From positions 682,001-746,000 of the forward strand of contig NZ_BMSE01000002.1 of the NCBI RefSeq assembly GCF_014648995.1: 64,000 bases of DNA. Direction: 5' to 3'. A model generated the notes under the pieces. It was not told the origin of the DNA. It ran no database searches and saw only the letters and a list, made by a program, of their open reading frames with translations. A program made the position numbers and the translations under genes. This stretch comes from Streptomyces massasporeus (GTDB lineage: Bacteria; Actinomycetota; Actinomycetes; Streptomycetales; Streptomycetaceae). Shown here piece by piece: positions 52,803 through 62,249 of the stretch; within the stretch, counting starts at the first letter, position 1; every line of letters begins with the position of its first letter.

Positions 52803-55800
52803 TCACAGGGAGTGCGCGGCCTCCAGCAGGGGCGCGAGGGAGGTCACGGTGGTCTCGCAGCCGGCCTCGCGCAGCTGCCGGTCGGTGGTGGTGTTCCGGG
52901 CGAGGCCGACGAAACGCAGCCCGGCCCGCTGGGCGGCGGCGAGCTCGGCGACCGTGGAACCGATGACCAGGCCCGTCGCGGCCGACCCGGCGCAGGCATC
53001 GAGGGCGCGCAGCATGCAGTCCGGGTGCGGGGTGAGCAGCGCGAGGTCCTCGGCGCGTCCGTGCACGCCGGCCAGGGGCAGGGAGCCGTAGGGCCGCAGA
53101 TAGCGGGGTACGGCCTCGGCGCAGACGTCCGTGATGACGCAGACGCCGCGGCCGGAGGCGTGCAGGGTGCGCACCAGGGGCGCGGAGTTGTGGGTCGCCG
53201 GGGCGTGCGGGACCGCCCGGAGTTCGATCTCGTCCAGGCGTGCGCGCAGCAGCGGCCCGAGCGGATCCCGCGCGAAGGCGCGGAGCACGTCCAGCGGATG
53301 GGTGAGCGTCTCCCGCACCGCGTCGGGCAGGGCGTGCCGCGCGTCGCGGTGCTCGTCGACCAGGGCGAGCAGGCCGAGCACGGCCTCGCGCGCGGTGCTC
53401 GCCGAGAACAGACGGGTCATCGGGCCGTCGAAGCCGACCAGGACCGTCTCGGCCTCGCCGAGGAGCCGCGGCAGCGGGAGCTGCGCGGGAGCGGCCCCCT
53501 GCGGTCCGGGCAGGGCCGTGCCCTCCCGGTCCAGCTGCACCGACGCCGTCACCGACAGCCCGGGCACCGGCCAGCGGCTCAGCCCGGCGTTGACCGCGCG
53601 CTGGGCGGCGCCCGCCCGGCGCAGCGGATGCCGGCGGGTGATGCGGGCCGCCTCCTCCAGCAGGTGGCCGAGCAGCGGCTCGGACACCCGGCCGACCTCG
53701 GCCCGCACGAAGGCGACCGGGTCCTCCACGTGCCAGGACAGCTCGACCGCGGCGGCGAAGACGCCCTTGCCGGAACTCGGCAGGGAGACCCGGTGGTGGG
53801 CCTGGTGCGTGGTGAGGTCGACCTCGTAGTACGTCACCAGCCGCGGCTTGCCGTCGCCGTGCGGCCGGGCGGGGTTGAGGAGGGTCAGCGGGCCGTCGGG
53901 CCGGGTGTGGACGACGGCCGTGCGGCCCGGGGCCGGTATGCCGAGCCGGCGCAGGTCGCGTGTGATGAAGGGGCCCTGCACCAGGTCGCGGGCCTCGGGC
54001 TCGGGGGTCGTGGCGGGGGACAGCGGGCAGTACCAGGCGACGGGCGGGGTGTCCGTGGCGCCGTCCTGGTAGAGGGGCTGGAAGCGCTGGGGGCCCTGGG
54101 CGGCCGAGCTGGCGGCGAACTGCTCGTAGACGGCCGGGGAGACGATCACCTGGATGTCGGCGGGCACGGGCGGTGGCTCGGGCGGCGGGACGGGCCGGTC
54201 CCAGAACGTGACGGTCAGGGGCGGCGGGTCCACGAGTCCGGTGAGCACCTCGGGCAGGCCGCGCAGGACGGCGACCAGCACGGGGAGGAGATAGGTGCCG
54301 GGTTCGGTGTGGACGTCGTAGCCGCTGCCGCGGACGCGTACGTCGAACCGGTGGGGGGCGAGCGCGCCGCGGGAGAGCATCTCGTGCACCGCGTACTCGA
54401 GGGTGATACGGGCCTCGGGGTGGCCGGTGAGGTCGTCGGACTCGAAGAGGATCGTGGGGGCGACGGCCCCTGTGTCCGATTGCGGGTCCGTCCCGCCCAG
54501 CCGCCGCACGGTTTCCTCGCTGACCGTCGCGAACGCCGGGCCGGCCTCGCCGTGTCCGTCGCCCGTCTCGGCCCGGAACTGACCGGCCGCGAGCCCCGCG
54601 CGCTCGTCGATCAGGCCCCCGACCCGGGCGAGGAACTCCCGGGTCCGGCCGCGGGCCGTGCGGGGCAGGGAGCGCAGCAGCAACTCCCGTACGCCGGGCC
54701 GGAACGCGTAGGAGCCGGGCGGGCCGGGGACGGAGGTGAGCATGCCGCTGACGATCACCTCGGCCAGGTGCTGGGGGCGCGGGTCGCGGTCCAGGGTGCG
54801 CTGGACGAGGCGCATCACCGGCACCGAGGGGACCGCCAGCGCGAGGTGCCCGGCCAGACGGAAGGCCTCGGGGGAGGCGGTCGCGCGAAAGCGCAGGACC
54901 AGGTCCTCGGGGGAGGCGGTGGTGAGGTCGGGGGCGGGCTCGGCGGGGGGTGCGGGAGCGGGCGGCAGCCAGGCCACCGCGCCGGGTGTGCGGGCACCGC
55001 CCGGGTCGGCGAGCAGGGCGGCCCAGTGGGCGAGCCAGGGGGCGCCCGGTTCCAGGACCGGAAGCGGGAGGGCCCCGTCCGGGGGCGGTGACGCGTCGTA
55101 CGGGGTGAACGCGAGGGTCGCCGTGGGGGCCGCGGTGGTGGGGGCCGTCAGCAGGCCCGGCTCGGCGGGCAACGCCGTGGTGGGCCACAGGTGTTCGGGG
55201 AGGGGCTGGACCACGGCGAGCGGCATGCGGTGGGACCAGTTCCGCAGGGTGCGGTACCAGCGGTCGCCCGCCTCGCCCGGGCGCCACTGCGGGCCCATGC
55301 AGTCGCTGACGACGAGGGTGGCCGTGCGGCCGTCGTCGAGGACGGGGACCTGGCGGGCCCGGCCGTCGGGCGTGGCCGGGTGCAGGGTGACCGTGCGGAA
55401 GATGCCCGACTGGGCGAGCGCCGCGTGCAGTTCGCTCACCAGGGGACGCCAGACCGGCATGGTGGGGCCGGTGTCGTGTACGAGGTTCAGGCGCAGCCAG
55501 CGGTCGGGTGCCGGGCGCAGCACGGGGAGCCACACGTCCGGGTGGGCGCCGAGCCGCGCGATCCGGTCGGCCGTCGCGCGCTCGTCCAGCAGGCGCGCGT
55601 GCGGGGAGGGCACCTTGCGCTGCAGCGGACGCAGGGCGCGCTGCAGCGCGAGGGGGTGGGGGAGCATCGGGGGCGCGGGTGCGAGCAGGGGGGATCCACC
55701 GGCGCCGGGGTGGTGCTGCGGTCCGTCCGGGGACCTCGGGGCGGGGAGGCGGAGGGGCACGCGGTCGTGAGCGGCCCGGACCGGGGGCTCGGTGGGGTGC

Positions 55801-56066
55801 GCGGGTGCGGGGGCGGCGAGTGCCCGCTCGGCGGGGCCGGGCGGGTCTTCAGCGGTGGCGGGAGTTTCGGGAGCGGCCGGTCGACCGGCCTCGGGCTGCC
55901 CGGCCTCGGGCTCCCCGACGAGGGGCTCCTCTGCCGGTTGCTCCAACTGGCCCGCCAGCCACAGCAGTTCGGCGATCTCCCGGGGCGTCGGAGCGGCGCC
56001 CGCCGCCGAGAGGGCCGCCGCCAGCCGGGCGAGCGGGGACGGCCCGGATCCGGCCTCAGAAGCCAT
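52803..56066 (-). CDS. SAV_2336-type protein: divergent vWA-like domain with C-terminal HAD domain
   Basis: This is a 1087-aa protein. Residues 40-150 are Pro/Ala-rich. Residues 150-310 form the SAV_2336 N-terminal domain, where VHDTGPTMPVW (198-202) resembles a vWA MIDAS motif and VVSDCMG (Asp255) a third acidic site. The middle has little recognisable sequence, including a strand-rich segment VELSWHVEDPVAFVRAEV. Residues 872-1087 form a HAD-type fold (VLVGFDGPMTRLF), where the nucleophile Asp of DxDG is Gly, so phosphatase activity is unlikely. It overlaps the MoxR gene by 11 bp, consistent with the vWA partner of a MoxR-VMAP system. Confidence 0.75.
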   Translation of the reverse strand: MASEAGSGPSPLARLAAALSAAGAAPTPREIAELLWLAGQLEQPAEEPLVGEPEAGQPEAGRPAAPETPATAEDPPGPAERALAAPAPAHPTEPPVRAAHDRVPLRLPAPRSPDGPQHHPGAGGSPLLAPAPPMLPHPLALQRALRPLQRKVPSPHARLLDERATADRIARLGAHPDVWLPVLRPAPDRWLRLNLVHDTGPTMPVWRPLVSELHAALAQSGIFRTVTLHPATPDGRARQVPVLDDGRTATLVVSDCMGPQWRPGEAGDRWYRTLRNWSHRMPLAVVQPLPEHLWPTTALPAEPGLLTAPTTAAPTATLAFTPYDASPPPDGALPLPVLEPGAPWLAHWAALLADPGGARTPGAVAWLPPAPAPPAEPAPDLTTASPEDLVLRFRATASPEAFRLAGHLALAVPSVPVMRLVQRTLDRDPRPQHLAEVIVSGMLTSVPGPPGSYAFRPGVRELLLRSLPRTARGRTREFLARVGGLIDERAGLAAGQFRAETGDGHGEAGPAFATVSEETVRRLGGTDPQSDTGAVAPTILFESDDLTGHPEARITLEYAVHEMLSRGALAPHRFDVRVRGSGYDVHTEPGTYLLPVLVAVLRGLPEVLTGLVDPPPLTVTFWDRPVPPPEPPPVPADIQVIVSPAVYEQFAASSAAQGPQRFQPLYQDGATDTPPVAWYCPLSPATTPEPEARDLVQGPFITRDLRRLGIPAPGRTAVVHTRPDGPLTLLNPARPHGDGKPRLVTYYEVDLTTHQAHHRVSLPSSGKGVFAAAVELSWHVEDPVAFVRAEVGRVSEPLLGHLLEEAARITRRHPLRRAGAAQRAVNAGLSRWPVPGLSVTASVQLDREGTALPGPQGAAPAQLPLPRLLGEAETVLVGFDGPMTRLFSASTAREAVLGLLALVDEHRDARHALPDAVRETLTHPLDVLRAFARDPLGPLLRARLDEIELRAVPHAPATHNSAPLVRTLHASGRGVCVITDVCAEAVPRYLRPYGSLPLAGVHGRAEDLALLTPHPDCMLRALDACAGSAATGLVIGSTVAELAAAQRAGLRFVGLARNTTTDRQLREAGCETTVTSLAPLLEAAHSL

Positions 56067-57063
56067 CGCCGTCGGCCGCCGCGCTGAGGTACGGCATCAG
56101 CTGCTCGGCGAGGTCGTCGCGCGACTCGGCGTCCAGGCCCGCCACTCCCGTGAGGTAGAGGGCGTTCAACAGCTGGTCGGTGGCCAGTTCGCCGCCGGCG
56201 GCCCGCTCCAGGAAGCGGCTGATCAGGCGGTCCGCGTCACCGTCCGGCGGGTCCAGATGGGCCCGGACGATGTGGGTGAGCTGGTCCCGGCCGGGGCGGC
56301 GCAGCTTCAGCCGGACGCAGCGGCGCAGGAAGGCGGGCGGGAACTCGCGCTCCCCGTTGCTGGTCAGCACGACGAACGGAAAGGCCCGGCAGCGGACCCG
56401 GCCGCGGCGGACGGCGACCGGGGTGTCCGTGCCGTCGGCGAGGACCTCGGCCGTGCCGTCGCCGGAGTGCCGGGCGGCACGGACCAGTTCCGGGATCTCG
56501 TACTGGCCCTCCTCCAGGACGTTCAGCAGGTCGTTCGGCAGGTCGAGGTCGCTCTTGTCGATCTCGTCGACGAGCAGCGCGCGGGGCCGGTCGTAGGGGA
56601 GCAGGGCGGTGCCGAGCGGGCCGAGCCGCAGGTGGTCCTCGACACCGCCGGGCCCCTCCTGCCCGTCCCGGGCCGCGTACAGCCGGGACAGCGGGTCGTA
56701 CTGGTAGAGGCCGTCCGCCAGCGAGCTGCGGCTGGTGATGTTCCAGCGCAGCACCGGGCCGAGCCGCAGCTCGCGCGCCACCGCGTAGGCGAGGGACGAC
56801 TTGCCGGTGCCGGGCGGGCCGGTGACGAGCAGGGGGCGGCGCAGGCAGAGCGCGGCGTTGACGAGCCGGACGCTCTCCTCGCCGGCGACGTACGACTTCG
56901 CCCGGTGCACGCGGTCGGGGGAGACGGCCGTCGCGTCGTCGCCGTCGTGCGGCGGCGGCAGGGCCGGCCCGCCGTCGAAGGCACGCCAGGGCGGCGGGGC
57001 GGGCAGGTCGTCGATGCCGTCGTGCGGCTCGTTGCGGCCGGTGTAGACGGACCAGTGCGGCAT
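56056..57063 (-). CDS. MoxR-type AAA+ ATPase
   Basis: This 335-aa AAA+ ATPase has Walker A GPPGTGKS (82-89), Walker B LLVDEI (163-168), sensor-1 region VVLTSNGEREFPPAFLRRC and an Arg finger. MoxR ATPases work with vWA proteins as chaperones that remodel partners. The gene lies between the trypsin-VMAP gene and the SAV_2336-type gene, overlapping the latter by 11 bp. The ATG at 57063 with GGAG ten bases upstream is preferred over the much longer frame, whose extra part is antisense to the VMAP gene. Confidence 0.92.
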   Translation of the reverse strand: MPHWSVYTGRNEPHDGIDDLPAPPPWRAFDGGPALPPPHDGDDATAVSPDRVHRAKSYVAGEESVRLVNAALCLRRPLLVTGPPGTGKSSLAYAVARELRLGPVLRWNITSRSSLADGLYQYDPLSRLYAARDGQEGPGGVEDHLRLGPLGTALLPYDRPRALLVDEIDKSDLDLPNDLLNVLEEGQYEIPELVRAARHSGDGTAEVLADGTDTPVAVRRGRVRCRAFPFVVLTSNGEREFPPAFLRRCVRLKLRRPGRDQLTHIVRAHLDPPDGDADRLISRFLERAAGGELATDQLLNALYLTGVAGLDAESRDDLAEQLMPYLSAAADGDGF

Positions 57064-57155
57064 GGGGAGTGGTCTCCGCTCTCCGTTTTCGTGCGGGTGT
57101 TCTCGAGGCGCGTCGCGTGCGGGTGTTTTCCCGAAGCGCGTCGCGTGCGGGCGGG

Positions 57156-58880
57156 TCAGGCCACCGGCGACCTCGCGTGCGCGGCGGTGACGGCGTGCGG
57201 GTCGGCGAAGAGCCGCGGGTCGTCCCAGAGCAGCTGGATGCCGTGGGCCCAGTGGTCCTCCTCGGCCAGCGCCTCCTCGCGCAGGGCGAGGACGTGACGC
57301 GGGAGTTCGGCGGGGGGTACGGCCATGACGTGGGCGTCGAGCGCGTCGAGGAACGCCTTGCCGGTGCAGCCGTCCGCCCCGGCGCACTCCTCCTGCCCGG
57401 AGCCGCAGCCGCCCCGCGACCACACGATCACCGGGGCCGGTGCGGCGAGCGAGACGTCGAAGTGGGGCCGGGTGCGGACGGCGGCCGGGGCGGTGCCGAA
57501 CCCGGCGAGGCAGGCGTCGCTCTGCCGCAGCCGCAACCGCAGCCGCCCGGGCTCCTCCGGCCCGCCGCACTCCACCCGGTGCATCCGCGCTCCCGGCCAG
57601 GAGTCCAGACGCTTCCACGTCCGGGTCAGCACATGCCGGGTGCTGGCCTTGCGGCGGGCGTGGTCGGTGACGACCAGCGGGTAGACGCAGCCGAGCGGTG
57701 TGTCGTCGTCCGGGGCGCTCTCCCAGCGGTCGACCGGCCAGTCCAGCCAGTCCCGGGGCAGCGCGAACGCGACCAACTCGTCGGCGCCGGGCGTCAGATG
57801 GCGAAAGGCCGCCTCGATCCCCTCCTGCACGTATGCGTGCAGCCGGTGCTGCTCGACCGTGCCGGACTGGACAGGGTGCCGCCGCCCCTCGCTGTACGCC
57901 GACACCTCGACCCGGACCAGGCCGTCACCCGCCCCGCTGTGCCCGAGCTCCACCAGGATCGGCGACCAGTCGGGCGCCGACGGCTCCACGGCCGGGGCGT
58001 GCAGCAGATCCTGGAGCCGGTCGGCGAACCGGGCGACGGTGCGGGCGGCGCCCGGGCCGTCGAGTTCGCACAGCACGAACAGGGCCGCCGACCACAGCGA
58101 GCCGAATCCCTCCTCCGGCGGCGGGGGATCGAACGGATCGGCCGCCGCCGTGTACAGCCGCGCCGGGTCGCAGTCGACGCCGGCCCGGGCCGCCTTCTCG
58201 ACCAGGGCGCGCAGCCGGGCCCGGTCGGCGCTGGTGTGGTCGGAGGTGGGGACCAGGCTCCGCAGGTCCGGCCAGTAGCGGGCCATGACCTGGGTGGGCA
58301 TCATCCGGCCGGTGCGCACCTCGCCGCTGCCGGAGTCGGCCGTGACCATGCCGACGACCTCGCCGGTGTCGGCCAGGGTGACGGCGGCTCCGCTGAAGCC
58401 GGGGGCCAGGGGCTGGCCGCCCTGGTGCCAGGCCTCCAGCTGGAACCACTCGCGTCTGATCAACTGTGGTGCGGTGACCCGGCATTCGGCGAGGGTGCCC
58501 TCGTCCCAGCCGTCCGGGAAGCCGTAGACGACGAGCCTGCGGGCCGTCGGGCCGTGCGCCGCGTCGACCGGGGCCAGCGCGGCCGGGGCCATCGGCATCT
58601 CCCGGTCGAGCTCCAGCACGGCCAGGTCGCCGGGGTCGGTGACGCCGCCGCTCCAGCCGCCGTGCGCGACGACCCGGGCGGGGACGGCCGGGGTGCCGGG
58701 CCGTTCGGTGAAGGTCACCGCCAGGTCCTCGCCGCCGCCCACGACATGAGCGCACGTCAGCACCGTGCTCGGGGTGACCAGGAAACCCGCTCCGGCCACC
58801 CGGCCCCGTAACTCGATCCGGGCGTGCCACTCGGCGCTGTTCAGGGCGCCCGTCGCCGCACTGTCCACGGCCCTTCTCAT
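57156..58880 (-). CDS. Trypsin-like peptidase fused to VMAP domain
   Basis: This 574-aa protein begins with a trypsin/S1C-like peptidase domain (about 20-215) whose catalytic triad is His45 (CAHVV), Asp85 (GDLAVLEL) and Ser163 (GFSGAAV). The middle (215-340) is helical. The C-terminal region (340-574) fits the vWA-MoxR-associated-protein C domain, with WESAPDDDTPLGCVYPLVV, WKRLDSWPGA and a closing QLLWDDPRLFADP. No export signal is seen, so the protease is cytoplasmic. It overlaps the trypco1 gene by ATGA. In such ternary systems the peptidase is the candidate effector. Confidence 0.85.
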   Translation of the reverse strand: MRRAVDSAATGALNSAEWHARIELRGRVAGAGFLVTPSTVLTCAHVVGGGEDLAVTFTERPGTPAVPARVVAHGGWSGGVTDPGDLAVLELDREMPMAPAALAPVDAAHGPTARRLVVYGFPDGWDEGTLAECRVTAPQLIRREWFQLEAWHQGGQPLAPGFSGAAVTLADTGEVVGMVTADSGSGEVRTGRMMPTQVMARYWPDLRSLVPTSDHTSADRARLRALVEKAARAGVDCDPARLYTAAADPFDPPPPEEGFGSLWSAALFVLCELDGPGAARTVARFADRLQDLLHAPAVEPSAPDWSPILVELGHSGAGDGLVRVEVSAYSEGRRHPVQSGTVEQHRLHAYVQEGIEAAFRHLTPGADELVAFALPRDWLDWPVDRWESAPDDDTPLGCVYPLVVTDHARRKASTRHVLTRTWKRLDSWPGARMHRVECGGPEEPGRLRLRLRQSDACLAGFGTAPAAVRTRPHFDVSLAAPAPVIVWSRGGCGSGQEECAGADGCTGKAFLDALDAHVMAVPPAELPRHVLALREEALAEEDHWAHGIQLLWDDPRLFADPHAVTAAHARSPVA

Positions 58881-59317
58881 GAGGCGGCGCCGGCCCCCGG
58901 CGCGGACGCGGCATCCGGTGTGACGGCTTCCGGGGTGGGCGGGACGTGCGGCGCGGAGGCGGCTTCCGGGGTGGGCGGGACGTGCGGCGCGGAGGCGGCC
59001 TCTGTGGACGGGGACCAGGTCAGCTTGACCACCAGATGGCCCTCGGCGGTGCCCTTGGCGATGAACGCGCCCGTCTCTGCGGCCAGTTTCACCCCGAACT
59101 CGATCTCCACGCCGTCGGGCCTCAGTGAGCCGTCCCGGAAGACGCGCAGCGCGGACTCGGCCGCGGCCCGCACTCCGTCCAGGGCGCCCTCGAACGTGCG
59201 GGCCGCCTGGACCGTGCCGTCGCCGCGGGAGACCAGGCGCGAGCCGGACCGCTCCTCCACCGCCTCGACCGCGACCACGGCCCCGTCACCGGTCTTGAAC
59301 TCGATCAACCCGTCCAC
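58877..59317 (-). CDS. Trypsin-co-occurring (CU044_2847-type, trypco1) protein
   Basis: This 146-aa protein has a compact trypco1 domain (1-~105, VDGLIEFKTGDGAVVAVEAVEE and GVKLAAETGAFIAKGTAEGHLVVKLTW) that often precedes trypsin-like genes in such operons. The Pro/Ala tail holds two copies of a 13-residue repeat (EAASAPHVPPTPE), i.e. a 39-bp direct repeat at DNA level. The GTG at 59317 follows GGGGG. It is the promoter-proximal gene of the VMAP operon, coupled to the peptidase gene by ATGA. Confidence 0.78.
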   Translation of the reverse strand: MDGLIEFKTGDGAVVAVEAVEERSGSRLVSRGDGTVQAARTFEGALDGVRAAAESALRVFRDGSLRPDGVEIEFGVKLAAETGAFIAKGTAEGHLVVKLTWSPSTEAASAPHVPPTPEAASAPHVPPTPEAVTPDAASAPGAGAAS

Positions 59318-59397
59318 GACACCCCCGTCGTCCGATTGCGCTGGGCAGCACCATTGTGACGGAAGGTACGTGAGGACGCCGAGGGCATTCACGGAAC

Positions 59398-60738
59398 TCA
59401 CCCACCGACCGTCCCCCGGATCACCCCCAGCTCCACCAGGTCCTGCGGCCGGATGCGCAGTTGGTCCGCCGTCGACTCGACCTCGCGCGGGGGCCGTTTG
59501 AGGATGGCCGCGGCCAGTTCCGGCGCGATCACCGAGAAGTAGCTGTCGGGCGTGGCCCACGTGTTGCCGGGGGCGGCCAGGGCAAGGGCGCCGCCCGAGC
59601 CCCCCTCGCCGATCACCAGCGTGGTCACCGGGGTGCGGGCGCTCGCGACCGCGCCGAACAGGTCGGCGATGGCCGCGCCCGCGCCCTGCCGCTCCGCCTC
59701 CGCGTCGTTGGCCGCGCCCGGGGTGTCCACGAGGGTCAGCACCGGGACGCCGAGCCGGTCCGCGAGGCGGATCAGCCGGGCGGCGGTGCGGTATCCGGCG
59801 GGGCGGGTCGCGGTCCCGGTCTGCGCGGCGTACGCGACCGTACGGCCCTCGTGCGTGCCGAAGCCGCACAGCATGCCGTCCGGGTCGGTGCCGCCGCAGC
59901 GGTCGCCGCTGATCTCCGTCCTCTCGGTGAAGTAGGCGTCCAAGTAGGCGTCGGCGCGCGGGCGTTGCGGGGAACGGGCCCGGCGGACGGCGTCCCAGCC
60001 GGTGACGGGCAGGACCGCGCACTCGCCGAGCGGTTCGGGCGGCGGTGCGGGCGTGGTGGACGGGCAGGTCAGCAGCCGCAGCCACCGCCCGAGCGTCTCG
60101 CGCAGCTCCTGAGGCCGTACGACCGCGTCCGCCGCGCCGGCCGCGACCTGCGCCTCCGCCGTGTACGCCGCCGGGTCCGCGTCCGCGGGCCGCACCCGGG
60201 ACCCGGCGAAGCCCACCTGGGCCCCGGGCAGCGCGAGCACCACGTCCGCGCCCGCGCCCAGGGTGGCCCAGCCGCCCCCGGTCGTCGGGTCGCGCAGGAC
60301 CGCGACCTGCGCGAGACCGGCCTCCCGGGTGAGCGCCGACTGGCGTGCCACCCGCTGGAGTTGGGTCAGCGCGAGCATGCCCTCCTGCATGCGGCTGCCG
60401 CCCGTCGCCACCAGGGGCACGACCGGGAAGCGCCGTTCGCGGGCGTACGCGTACGCCGCCTCCAGCCGGTCGCCGGTGCGCTGCCCGAGGGAGCCGCCGA
60501 GGAAGCCGAACTCGAACGCGATCAGCACGGCCCGGACGCCGCCGACGCGGGCGGTGCCGCAGACCACGGACTCCTGTTCGCCGGTGCGTTCGGCGGCCCG
60601 GGCGCGGGAGTCGTCGTAGCCCGGCCAGGCGAGCGGGCCGTCGGGCCGCGACTGGCGTGCCGGGGCGGGGAGTTCGGCGAAGGTGGCGTCGTCGGCGAGG
60701 GCGGTGACGACCTCGCGCGCGGAGAGGCGCTCAGCCAT
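59398..60738 (-). CDS. Acetyl/malonyl-CoA carboxyltransferase, fused beta-alpha (AccDA-like)
   Basis: This 446-aa protein has both crotonase-like halves of the carboxyltransferase. The N-terminal half has RFPVVPLVATGGSRMQEGMLALTQ (oxyanion-hole GGSRMQEG), the C-terminal half has RLGVPVLTLVDTPGAANDAEAE (DTPGA) and IGEGGSGGALALA. It would transfer CO2 from biotin to acetyl-CoA, but no biotin carrier or carboxylase gene is present in the window. It overlaps the matB stop by 8 bp, so it belongs to the malonate module and may be a malonate-linked decarboxylase/carboxyltransferase instead. Confidence 0.88.
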   Translation of the reverse strand: MAERLSAREVVTALADDATFAELPAPARQSRPDGPLAWPGYDDSRARAAERTGEQESVVCGTARVGGVRAVLIAFEFGFLGGSLGQRTGDRLEAAYAYARERRFPVVPLVATGGSRMQEGMLALTQLQRVARQSALTREAGLAQVAVLRDPTTGGGWATLGAGADVVLALPGAQVGFAGSRVRPADADPAAYTAEAQVAAGAADAVVRPQELRETLGRWLRLLTCPSTTPAPPPEPLGECAVLPVTGWDAVRRARSPQRPRADAYLDAYFTERTEISGDRCGGTDPDGMLCGFGTHEGRTVAYAAQTGTATRPAGYRTAARLIRLADRLGVPVLTLVDTPGAANDAEAERQGAGAAIADLFGAVASARTPVTTLVIGEGGSGGALALAAPGNTWATPDSYFSVIAPELAAAILKRPPREVESTADQLRIRPQDLVELGVIRGTVGG

Positions 60739-62176
60739 GGGCCAGCGCCCGCTTCATGATCTTCCCCATGTCGTTGCGGGGCAGCGCGTCCAGGTGGTGC
60801 ACGACCCGCGGCCGCTTGTGCGGCGCGAGCCGCTGCGCCACATGGTCCGCCAACTCCTCCAGCGTCGGGGGCGCCTGGGGATCCGCCGGCACGATCCACG
60901 CCACGATCCGCTCGCCCAGGTCGGCGTCCGGCTCCCCGGTGACGGCCGCCTCCCGCACTCCGGGGTGTTCGAGGAGCGCGTTCTCGATCTCACCGGCCCC
61001 GATCTTGTAACCGCCGCTCTTGATCAGGTCGGTGGCCTTGCGGCCGACGATCCGGACGTAGCCGTCGGGATCGCGCACCGCCATGTCGCCGGTGCGGAAC
61101 CAGCCGTCGGCGGTGAAGGCGGCGGCGGTCGCGTCGGGGCGGTTGAGGTACTCGGTGAACAGGTTCGTCCCGCGCACCTGGATCTCGCCCACCGTCTCCC
61201 CGTCGTGCGCGGTGACCTCCGAGCCGTCCTCCTCGACCAGCCGCAGCTCCACGCCCGGCAGCGGCACGCCGACCGTGCCCGGGCGGGCCTCGCCGTCGGC
61301 ACGGACGCTGGTGTTCATCAGCGTCTCCGTCATGCCGTACCGCTCGATCACCCGCCGCCCGGTCGCCGTCGCGATCCGGCCGTGGTCGTGCACGGGCAGC
61401 GCGGCGGAACCGGAGACCAGCAGCCGGGCCCCGGTCAGCGCCTTCACCAGGTCCGGGTCGCTCGTCACGGCCTCGGCGATGCGGTGGTACATCGTCGGCA
61501 CGCCGAACAGCATGGTCGCGCCGCCGTTCAGCTCGCGGGCGACGCCCTGGGTGCTGAAGCGGCCCAGGTGCCGCACCGATCCGCCGCGCCGCAGCGGGCC
61601 GAGGGTGCCCAGGACCAGGCCGTGCACGTGGAACAGCGGCAGCGCGTGGACGAGGACGTCGTCGCCGGTCCACTGCCAGGCGTCGGCCAGCGCGTCCAGG
61701 GTGCTCGCCACGGCCCGGCGCGGGATGACGGCCCCCTTGGGCGGGCCGGTGGTGCCGGAGGTGTAGACGACCAGGGCCGGGTCCTCATCCGCGGCGCGGT
61801 CCTCGGGGGCCGGGCCGGTGGCGTGTACGTCGACGTCCACGCGGGTGAGGTCCCGCAGGGGCGCGGGAAGCAGGTCGTCGGGAGCGGTGAGCACGAGTTC
61901 GGGGGCGCTGTCGGACAGGATGTGCCCGAGTTCCTTCTCACCGGACTTGGGGTTGAGCGGCACGGCTGGGACTCCCGCCAGCAGCGCGGCGACCACGGCG
62001 ACGGCCGTCTCCATCGTGGGCGTCGCCCAGACGGCGACCCGCGTGGCTCCGCCGATGCGGCCCGTGAGCGCTCCGGCCGCGGCGGCGAGCTGCGCGTAGG
62101 TGAGGGAGCGCTCGCCGAACCGGAGGGCCGGACGGTCGGCCGGGCTGTCGGTCAGGGCCGGGAAGAGAGGGGGCAC
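60731..62176 (-). CDS. matB: Malonyl-CoA synthetase
   Basis: This 481-aa ANL enzyme forms malonyl-CoA from malonate, ATP and CoA; MatB of S. coelicolor (SCO2444) is the structurally characterised example and this position matches. Motifs are VVYTSGTTGPPKGAV (about 137), ERYGMTETLMNTS (about 270), GDMAVRDPDGYVRIVGRKATDLIKSGGYKIG (about 366) and the C-terminal lysine in NDMGKIMKRAL. It lies just downstream of a MatC-like carrier gene and overlaps the carboxyltransferase gene, so it likely turns imported malonate into extender units. Confidence 0.93.
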   Translation of the reverse strand: MPPLFPALTDSPADRPALRFGERSLTYAQLAAAAGALTGRIGGATRVAVWATPTMETAVAVVAALLAGVPAVPLNPKSGEKELGHILSDSAPELVLTAPDDLLPAPLRDLTRVDVDVHATGPAPEDRAADEDPALVVYTSGTTGPPKGAVIPRRAVASTLDALADAWQWTGDDVLVHALPLFHVHGLVLGTLGPLRRGGSVRHLGRFSTQGVARELNGGATMLFGVPTMYHRIAEAVTSDPDLVKALTGARLLVSGSAALPVHDHGRIATATGRRVIERYGMTETLMNTSVRADGEARPGTVGVPLPGVELRLVEEDGSEVTAHDGETVGEIQVRGTNLFTEYLNRPDATAAAFTADGWFRTGDMAVRDPDGYVRIVGRKATDLIKSGGYKIGAGEIENALLEHPGVREAAVTGEPDADLGERIVAWIVPADPQAPPTLEELADHVAQRLAPHKRPRVVHHLDALPRNDMGKIMKRALAHG

Positions 62177-62249
62177 GCGTCACATCTCCTTGACTGTTGC
62201 CTGCTGGTGCCTGCTGTTGTCCGTGGGCGGTGGGCCCGGCTGGTGATGG

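Noticed and set aside
51595..55533. 1312-aa minus-strand open frame
   Set aside because: Only the last 345 codons (from 52632) are the Mbl gene; the rest is a shadow of the SAV_2336-type gene in another frame, with Pro/Arg-rich nonsense composition.
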